Position numbers and translations under genes: made by a program. The notes under the pieces were generated by a model that saw only the letters and a program-made list of their open reading frames with translations, was not told the DNA's origin and ran no database searches. Source: Sulfurimonas sp. (lineage in GTDB: Bacteria > Campylobacterota > Campylobacteria > Campylobacterales > Sulfurimonadaceae). Taken from it: 5,701 bases of DNA. Location of the stretch: contig JALUKS010000019.1 in the NCBI GenBank assembly GCA_027056465.1, positions 1 through 5,701 of the forward strand. The letters run 5' to 3'. Numbering within the stretch: the first letter of the stretch is position 1; the number at the start of each line of letters is the position of its first letter. Shown piece by piece: positions 1 through 4,857 of the stretch.

Positions 1-204
1 CATGCTGCACTAGGCAAGATAAAAGAGAAACTCGGTGTTACCACAAAACAGCAACAGATTTGTGCAGAGATAGTGCTGAACGGTTTTGTGGCATCTATGG
101 TAAACTTTGAAAACCTAGCAGAGGGTAAAGTCGAAGAGGCTCACATCATCAAAATGAAAGAGAGTTGTGAGATACCAGATGAGGAAAAAAGCGATGCACT
201 CTAA
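1..204 (+). CDS. C-terminal end of an unrecognised protein (5' truncated)
   Basis: An open frame runs from the first base of the window to a TAA at 202-204 and gives 67 residues. The start lies upstream of the window. I do not recognise the family. The visible part looks mainly helical: a Lys-rich stretch (LGKIKEKLGVTTKQQQ), a more hydrophobic helix (ICAEIVLNGFVASMVNF) containing one cysteine, and a charged tail with a second cysteine ending in SDAL. No membrane segment or metal-binding cluster is evident. The frame is taken as real because it is open to the edge, its codon use matches the neighbours, and its end overlaps the next gene's start by 11 bases with a good ribosome binding site inside it. 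That arrangement is typical of co-transcribed genes. The function cannot be assigned from this fragment. Confidence 0.65.
   Translation, partial: HAALGKIKEKLGVTTKQQQICAEIVLNGFVASMVNFENLAEGKVEEAHIIKMKESCEIPDEEKSDAL
182..185 (+). promoter_or_regulatory. Ribosome binding site choosing ATG 194 for the ferritin-like gene
   Basis: AGGA at 182-185, within GAGGAA, lies 8 bases before the ATG at 194. Two in-frame alternatives upstream, GTG at 167 and ATG at 179, have no comparably placed purine-rich site and would lengthen the overlap with the upstream gene. The site therefore favours the start at 194. Confidence 0.6.
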
Positions 205-1015
205 AATCTATCAAGCCAAACATGAACTCTATCTAAGCATAACTTTTGCCTCTTTTGCCATAAAAGATGAGGCTATCAAATCAAGACTCTATGAGTTTTC
301 ACTCATCGCGTTTCGCCATATGAAGTGGATAGGCGAATCCGTTTTAGCTGATGGTGGCACGTATAACTACGATAGAACTCTACCTCTCTATAAACGCGAG
401 AGTAGTTTTGAGATACTTGAAGCACTGCTTACTCAGCTAAAAGAGTATCAGAAGATGACAACGGACTCCATACTCTCTCAAAGAGTAAAAACAGATGATG
501 AGTACCTGCTACACTACCTCTCTTCACTCCTTAGTGACAAATCAAATGACCATGAGATTACGGCGTTTAATATGCAGAGAAAGTGGCTAGAGACAAACCT
601 CGACCAAGAGCAGATAGATGCACTTACACTCTTTTTGTTTGATGAATCCTACAAAGAGTATGAGCTTATACTTGTCTATGCCTATATGCAGACTCGAACA
701 GAAAATGTTTTAGAGTACAATGTTTATGAAGACCTTATAGCTGAGTCTCAGTTTCATCTTAAATCTTTTGGAAATATGATGTCAATAATGGGCATACTTG
801 CACTTCCTCGTGAACTTCATGAGATGACTTATATCGTTGATGATTTAGAAAATTTTATCAAAAATGGTATAGATGAAGAGGAGGCTGCAAAAGTGATGTG
901 TAAAGAGCTTAGTGACTCCATCAAAGATGAAGAACTCTCTAAATTTTTTGACTTTATCAACTATCAAGAGAGTTACCATATAGAACTTATGAAGAAGCTT
1001 TTGAAAAAAAATTAA
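194..1015 (+). CDS. Ferritin-like diiron-type protein, two helical-bundle halves
   Basis: This is a 273-residue soluble protein, almost wholly helical, with no signal peptide or membrane segment. The pattern of acidic and histidine residues on helices resembles ferritin-like (rubrerythrin/COQ7-type) proteins. In the first half are E11, E34 and H42. In the second half are E154/E156, E184-x3-H188 (in AESQFHL) and E259-x2-H262 (in QESYHIEL). The last motif is the classic ExxH of a diiron helix, so the C-terminal half is the better candidate for a metal-binding bundle. The first half may be a degenerate copy or a structural domain. Such proteins bind iron or use a diiron centre against oxygen or peroxide; the exact role here is unknown. 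The start at 194 is chosen for its ribosome binding site; a GTG at 167 would add nine residues. The gene overlaps the upstream gene by 11 bases and is followed 20 bases later by the flavoprotein gene, which suggests shared transcription. The ferritin-like call is fairly safe at fold level and weak at function level. Confidence 0.7.
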   Translation: MHSKIYQAKHELYLSITFASFAIKDEAIKSRLYEFSLIAFRHMKWIGESVLADGGTYNYDRTLPLYKRESSFEILEALLTQLKEYQKMTTDSILSQRVKTDDEYLLHYLSSLLSDKSNDHEITAFNMQRKWLETNLDQEQIDALTLFLFDESYKEYELILVYAYMQTRTENVLEYNVYEDLIAESQFHLKSFGNMMSIMGILALPRELHEMTYIVDDLENFIKNGIDEEEAAKVMCKELSDSIKDEELSKFFDFINYQESYHIELMKKLLKKN

Positions 1016-1023
1016 CAAATTAA

Positions 1024-1028
1024 AAGGA
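1024..1028 (+). promoter_or_regulatory. Ribosome binding site of the flavoprotein gene
   Basis: AAGGA at 1024-1028 sits 7 bases before the ATG at 1036, inside the 20-base gap after the ferritin-like gene (1016-1035). The gap has no room for a standard promoter and shows no hairpin, so read-through from upstream is likely. Confidence 0.6.
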
Positions 1029-1035
1029 ATACTAC

Positions 1036-2400
1036 ATGGAAAATCTAAACTGCGATATTTTAATCATCGGTGGAGGTCCTGCTGGTGGTGTTGCTGCTAT
1101 GACTGCCAAAATGAACTACCCTCAAAAAAAAGTACTTGTTGTTCGTGAATATAAGGAGCAGTTAGTTCCCTGTGCTATTCCTTATATATTTGGCGAGACT
1201 CTTGGATGTAGTGAGAAGGATTTAGGCTCTTGTGCAGCTGCTGTTGAGATGGGGATTTCTACTCTTTTGGGAGAGGTTCGAGATATTGATTTACAAGGTA
1301 AAATCGCTTTTACTACCAAAGAGGCTATCCACTTTGATAAACTTATCTTCGCTACTGGTTCTAAACCTTTTGTGCATGACTCTCTTCGCCATGCCTTAGC
1401 ACTTCAAGGTGTTTTTACTGTTGCAAAAAACAAAACTCTTATAGATAAAACAAAAGCTTACATAGAAGATAAGCAAGAGATAGTAGTTATCGGTACTGGA
1501 TTTATCGGTATTGAGATGGCTATGGAGCTTATTGGTGATGGAAAAAAAGTCAAAGTTATCGGTGGTTCTAAACATATCCTCAAAGGTGCATTTGATAGTG
1601 AAGTAGCACTTGAAGCTGAGAAAATTCTGCTTGATTCTGGTATTGAGTATATCGGAAACGATAGAGTCAAAGAGATTGTTGATTTCAACGGAGACAATAT
1701 CGCAAACGCAGTAGAACTCAAAAGTGGAAAAATTGTCAATGCAGATGCTATCATCTTAGCCACTGGGTATAAGCCAAACACACAACTCGCAGAGAAAGTC
1801 GGTATCTCTCTAGGTCACTACGGTGGTATCTGGGTAGATGAGTATATGCGAACAGAAAATCATGATATTTTTGCTGTTGGGGATTGTAGTGCCAGACGGG
1901 ATTTTATCACTAAAGAGCCATCGAAAGTGATGCTCGCCTCTACCTCTTCAGCAGAAGCCAGAGTTGCTGGCACATCTCTGTATGGCATAGAGTACCTCAA
2001 AGGATTTAGTGGAACTATCGCCATCTTTTCTACTATGCTTGGTGGTGTTGCGTTTTCATCAGCAGGAGTTACAGAGGAGGAGGCGAAAAACGCGGGGCTT
2101 GATGTCGTTGTCGGCTCGTTTAGTGGACTCAACCGTCACCCTGCAACCATTCCAGATGCACAGAGACAGTTTGTCAAACTTGTAGCTATGCGAAATGGTG
2201 GGGCTATCATCGGTGGACAAATCATCGGTGGCAAAGAGACGGGAGAGATGATAAACATAGTCGGTACACTGATAGAGGCGAAGTTTAATGTCTATCAAGT
2301 TATGTCTATGCAAGTAGCGACGCAACCGATGCTCACAGCAGCTCCGACCTCTTACCCTATCACTATGGCAGCCGTTAGCATCATGGGGCAACTTAAATGA
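1036..2400 (+). CDS. FAD-dependent pyridine nucleotide-disulfide oxidoreductase, CoA-disulfide reductase/NADH oxidase-like
   Basis: This is a full-length 454-residue flavoprotein, a normal size for the CoA-disulfide reductase (CoADR)/NADH oxidase/NADH peroxidase family. An N-terminal Rossmann motif (GGGPAG, residues 12-17) binds FAD. C46 in PCAIPY matches the single redox-active cysteine of the family (CGLPY in relatives). A second Rossmann motif (GTGFIG, 153-158) binds NAD(P)H. ATG at 242-244 is followed by the FAD-ribose motif FAVGD at 279-283. The C-terminal dimerisation domain runs from about residue 325, and there is no rhodanese extension. Members reduce CoA disulfide, sulfur or persulfide, oxygen or peroxide with NAD(P)H; the substrate here cannot be fixed from sequence. 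The usual acidic residue after the second strand of the NAD site is replaced by glycine (G176, in VIGGSKH), which may relax or shift preference toward NADPH. The stop overlaps the nuoA start (ATGA), which points to joint work with the complex I-like module, perhaps as its electron partner (inference). Confidence 0.85.
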   Translation: MENLNCDILIIGGGPAGGVAAMTAKMNYPQKKVLVVREYKEQLVPCAIPYIFGETLGCSEKDLGSCAAAVEMGISTLLGEVRDIDLQGKIAFTTKEAIHFDKLIFATGSKPFVHDSLRHALALQGVFTVAKNKTLIDKTKAYIEDKQEIVVIGTGFIGIEMAMELIGDGKKVKVIGGSKHILKGAFDSEVALEAEKILLDSGIEYIGNDRVKEIVDFNGDNIANAVELKSGKIVNADAIILATGYKPNTQLAEKVGISLGHYGGIWVDEYMRTENHDIFAVGDCSARRDFITKEPSKVMLASTSSAEARVAGTSLYGIEYLKGFSGTIAIFSTMLGGVAFSSAGVTEEEAKNAGLDVVVGSFSGLNRHPATIPDAQRQFVKLVAMRNGGAIIGGQIIGGKETGEMINIVGTLIEAKFNVYQVMSMQVATQPMLTAAPTSYPITMAAVSIMGQLK

Positions 2401-2747
2401 TAGAGACTTTTTTTCTCTATGCTCTTTTTGTGAGTGTAGGAGTCTTTCTACTCTACTTTTTAGGAGTGGCGTTAGCACCTTTCGCTCCTAGCCATGTCAA
2501 AAATGAACACTTTGAGTGTGGACTTCCAGCCTCTTCATCGACTCCAAAAAAAGCGAACTTTGGCTTTTTTGTCTATGCGATTATGTTTATAGTTGCAGAT
2601 ATGACGGGACTTTTTTTCTCACTTTTTGTCTTTGGACTTGATAGACACGCTTCACTTATGGCGAGTCTCTTCGCTCTTATCATGGCGCTAGCTATCACAC
2701 TCTCAATGCACGAACTCCAAAAAGAGAACAAGGAAAACAATGCTTAA
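2397..2747 (+). CDS. nuoA: Complex I-like subunit A (NuoA/ND3 family), divergent
   Basis: This is a 116-residue membrane protein with three predicted membrane segments (about residues 5-27, 56-80 and 87-104), the normal layout and size of NuoA. The loop between segments 1 and 2 carries the family motif ECG (E40-C41-G42, preceded by HF), whose cysteine corresponds to the conformation-sensing Cys of mitochondrial ND3. NuoA helps join the membrane arm to the peripheral arm near the quinone site. In the second segment, canonical NuoA has FDxE; here the aligned residues are A67, D68, M69 and T70, so the second acid is lost. The conserved basic residue before the segment is G56 in my alignment. The start ATG at 2397 overlaps the upstream TGA (ATGA), with GGGG at 2385-2388 as a modest ribosome site. 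The gene's end overlaps nuoB by 8 bases. The family call is firm because of the ECG motif and the nuoB-CD-H context. Confidence 0.88.
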   Translation: MIETFFLYALFVSVGVFLLYFLGVALAPFAPSHVKNEHFECGLPASSSTPKKANFGFFVYAIMFIVADMTGLFFSLFVFGLDRHASLMASLFALIMALAITLSMHELQKENKENNA

Positions 2748-3213
2748 AATACTCGACTTTTTTGACTATGCCAAGAGTGAATCTCTCTGGATGGCACACT
2801 TCTGTACAGGATGTTGCTCTTTAGAGATGGCAGCAGCTATGGGGCCGCGTTACGACTGGGAGCGCTACGGCTACCTCCCGACACCAACGCCACGACAAGC
2901 TGATGTTCTTATGATAACAGGTTTAGTAAGCAAGAAAATACTCCCCGCACTTCTAAGAACTTATGCACAGATGCCCGAACCTAAGTACATAGTCGCACTA
3001 GGTGCTTGCTCTTTTGATGGTGGACCCTACAACGAATCACTCTCAGTTATCAAAAACCCTACTGAGATTTTACCTGCTGATGTTTTTATCGCAGGGTGTC
3101 CTCCTAAACCTGAAGCTATTATAGAGGGTTTAGAGCAGGTGAAGCTCAAGATTAAAAACGGCGAACCGAGTGCTGCTAGTCAAGGTGGACTCTGGAAAGA
3201 GATGGATTTTTAG
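2740..3213 (+). CDS. nuoB: Complex I-like subunit B (NuoB family), [4Fe-4S] N2-type cluster carrier
   Basis: This 157-residue soluble subunit holds the terminal [4Fe-4S] cluster (N2) that passes electrons to the active site between NuoB and NuoD. The four ligands are visible: tandem C25-C26 in GCCSLEM, C90 in LGACSFDGG, and C120 in AGCPPKPE. Further family signatures are RYDWERYG (37-44), TPRQADVL (50-57) and QMPEPKYIVALGAC. It is a little shorter than many NuoB proteins because it has only a brief N-terminal extension. C22, three residues before the tandem pair, is an extra cysteine where canonical NuoB usually has glycine (FGLACC versus FCTGCC). This gives the region a CxGC look reminiscent of hydrogenase small subunits. 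The ATG at 2740 lies inside the end of nuoA (8-base overlap), with AGGA at 2731-2734. The TAG stop directly abuts the nuoCD ATG. Confidence 0.93.
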   Translation: MLKILDFFDYAKSESLWMAHFCTGCCSLEMAAAMGPRYDWERYGYLPTPTPRQADVLMITGLVSKKILPALLRTYAQMPEPKYIVALGACSFDGGPYNESLSVIKNPTEILPADVFIAGCPPKPEAIIEGLEQVKLKIKNGEPSAASQGGLWKEMDF

Positions 3214-4857
3214 ATGAATAATGTACGAAAAATAGTAGAAGAGTTCTCTTGCGAATATGTTGAGGATTACAAGAAAATATGGCTCAAAGCAAAACTCAAC
3301 TCTAAAAATGATTTGTTAGCACTTGCAGAAGCTCTAAAAAAAGAGGGGCTTCGTTCACTCTCTACAGTATCGCCTACAGATTTTTTAGAAGAGAACATTA
3401 TGGAAGTGAACTACTTCTTTGAAGATTTAGAGACTAAACGCAACCTCTGGCTCAAAGTGGCACTACCTCGTGAGAGTGAGGGGTGCAAGATAGAGTCTCT
3501 TACTCCTCTCTTTCCTAGTGCTAACTGGCATGAGAGAGAAGCTTTTTCTATGTATGGCGTGGAGTTTTTACACCATCCAGACCTTAGAGATATTATCAAA
3601 AGTGAAGATTTTAAAGGTGTGTATCCTTTTAGAAAAGATTTTGATTGGGATGCTCATGAGAAAAATCAAGTACAAAATGTACAGCAGATTGTAGATGCTT
3701 TTAAAAAAGAGCAGGAGGAGAATGAGGTAGATTTAGACCCTGACTCTTCTGAAACCATACTCAACTGGGGTCCAACGCATCCAGCAAGTGGACCCATCCG
3801 TCTTCGCGTTCATTGTGATGGCGAAGATATAATCAGCATAGACCCTGACATCGGTTATGTCTGGCGTGCCTTAGAGCATTTAGTAGAGAAAAAAGATTTT
3901 GTGGGGGCTATTGTCTCCGTTGAGCGTCTCTGTTTTATGGATAACATCAACTCAATGGTAGGCTACTCTATGGCAGTTGAGGAGATAGCAGGCATAGAGA
4001 TTACTCCTTTTGCTTCATGGATGCGAGTTCTGCTCGGTGAAGTGGCACGAATATCTTCACACTTTATGGGGCTTGGAATGTTTTTTAACAATATGGGCTT
4101 ACATACTTTAGCGATGTGGAATATGGACACAAGAGAGTTTTTCTTAGACTTCTTAGAGTCCTATTCAGGAGCAAGAATAGCCACAGCATCCATAGAACCT
4201 GGTGGCGTTCGCTATGGTTTAGATATGAGTATGTTTGAAGAACTGCAAAAAGCACTGGATAAGTTCGATGCAAATATAGGAGAAGTGGAAGCTATCTTTG
4301 TAAAAAATCCAACGATGACTCTTCGCTCAGAGAGTGTCGGTATCTTAACGCAAGAAGAGATACACGAGTTTGGTTTAAGTGGCATAGTCGCTCGTGCAAG
4401 TGGTGTCAAAACAGACATCCGAATAGATGAACCTTACGGCGCTTATGGAGAGCTTGATTTAGAGTATATCACTCAAGAGAGAGGGAGTGCCAAAGATAGA
4501 TTTATTATGCTCTTTCGTGACATAAAACAATCCGTAGAGATTATCAAAAAAGCAAAAGCTCACATAGAAAAAGCAGTAGCTGATGGCGAGATGAACCCTA
4601 CAAAAGACCACATGGTTAAAGTACCGAAAAAACTCCCAAAAGGGGAAGCTATAAGCCGTGTCGAGTGGGCAAGAGGCGAAGTGCTTATGCACCTAGTGAC
4701 AGAGGAGAAAGCAAAATCTCCCTATCGTTTGAAGATGAGAGCGCCTAGTTTCAACCACACTATGATGCTAAACCATCTACTTCAAGGGCAAACACTCTCC
4801 GATATTCCACTTATTTTTGGAAGTCTCTATGTATGTCAAGGAGATTTAGATAGATGA
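3214..4857 (+). CDS. nuoC/nuoCD: Fused complex I-like subunit C/D (NuoCD), with hydrogenase-like cysteine remnants
   Basis: This is a 547-residue fusion. Residues 1 to about 146 are the NuoC (30-kDa) domain, with the signature WHEREAFSMYGVEF followed by HHPDLRDI (105-127). A charged linker (about 147-180) leads to the NuoD (49-kDa) domain: GPTHP (186-190), DIGYVWR (212-218), VERLCFMD (236-243), RISSH (279-283), SGAR (318-321), EPGGV (328-332), PYRLKMRAPSF (503-513) and the end DIPLIFGSLYVCQGDLDR. NuoD forms the quinone or active-site cavity next to cluster N2; H283 matches the conserved N2-proximal His. Several canonical residues are missing. The second His of HPSTHG is absent, HRG is WRA, and the quinone-contacting Tyr aligns with F241. 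At the two [NiFe]-ligand positions of related hydrogenases it reads CxxD (C240/D243 and C541/D544) instead of CxxC. It therefore should not bind a standard [NiFe] site, and its quinone pocket is also atypical. The gene starts immediately after the nuoB stop, and its own stop overlaps nuoH (ATGA). Confidence 0.92.
   Translation: MNNVRKIVEEFSCEYVEDYKKIWLKAKLNSKNDLLALAEALKKEGLRSLSTVSPTDFLEENIMEVNYFFEDLETKRNLWLKVALPRESEGCKIESLTPLFPSANWHEREAFSMYGVEFLHHPDLRDIIKSEDFKGVYPFRKDFDWDAHEKNQVQNVQQIVDAFKKEQEENEVDLDPDSSETILNWGPTHPASGPIRLRVHCDGEDIISIDPDIGYVWRALEHLVEKKDFVGAIVSVERLCFMDNINSMVGYSMAVEEIAGIEITPFASWMRVLLGEVARISSHFMGLGMFFNNMGLHTLAMWNMDTREFFLDFLESYSGARIATASIEPGGVRYGLDMSMFEELQKALDKFDANIGEVEAIFVKNPTMTLRSESVGILTQEEIHEFGLSGIVARASGVKTDIRIDEPYGAYGELDLEYITQERGSAKDRFIMLFRDIKQSVEIIKKAKAHIEKAVADGEMNPTKDHMVKVPKKLPKGEAISRVEWARGEVLMHLVTEEKAKSPYRLKMRAPSFNHTMMLNHLLQGQTLSDIPLIFGSLYVCQGDLDR
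4838..4843 (+). promoter_or_regulatory. Strong ribosome binding site of nuoH
   Basis: AAGGAG at 4838-4843 lies within the last codons of nuoCD, 10 bases before the ATG at 4854. It supports this start over the in-frame ATG at 4863, which would be 19 bases from the site. Confidence 0.6.

Noticed and set aside
1004..1011. Run of eight A at the end of the ferritin-like gene as a phase-variation tract
   Set aside because: It is in the last codons, so a slip would change only the extreme tail. The region is AT-rich and such runs are expected.
1016..1035. Promoter for the flavoprotein/nuo genes in the gap
   Set aside because: The gap is only 20 bases, is filled by the ribosome binding site and has no -35/-10 pair; a promoter inside the upstream coding sequence cannot be excluded but is not visible.
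2408..2414. Run of seven T near the start of nuoA as a terminator or slippage site
   Set aside because: No GC-rich hairpin precedes it, and it encodes the Phe-rich first membrane segment of NuoA.
1458..2478. Long open frames on the minus strand opposite the flavoprotein gene
   Set aside because: They lie wholly opposite a gene with clear FAD and NAD motifs, overlap one another, have low-complexity Ser/Pro/Ile-rich translations and lack ribosome sites. They are shadows of the + strand codon pattern.
3411..4692. Short minus-strand open frames within nuoCD
   Set aside because: All fall inside a well-supported NuoCD coding region, are 62-77 residues long and resemble no family.
3214..4857. Catalytically normal [NiFe] hydrogenase large subunit
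   Set aside because: Only one Cys of each CxxC is present (the other is Asp in both motifs), and a NuoC domain is fused in front. A standard [NiFe] site is not possible.
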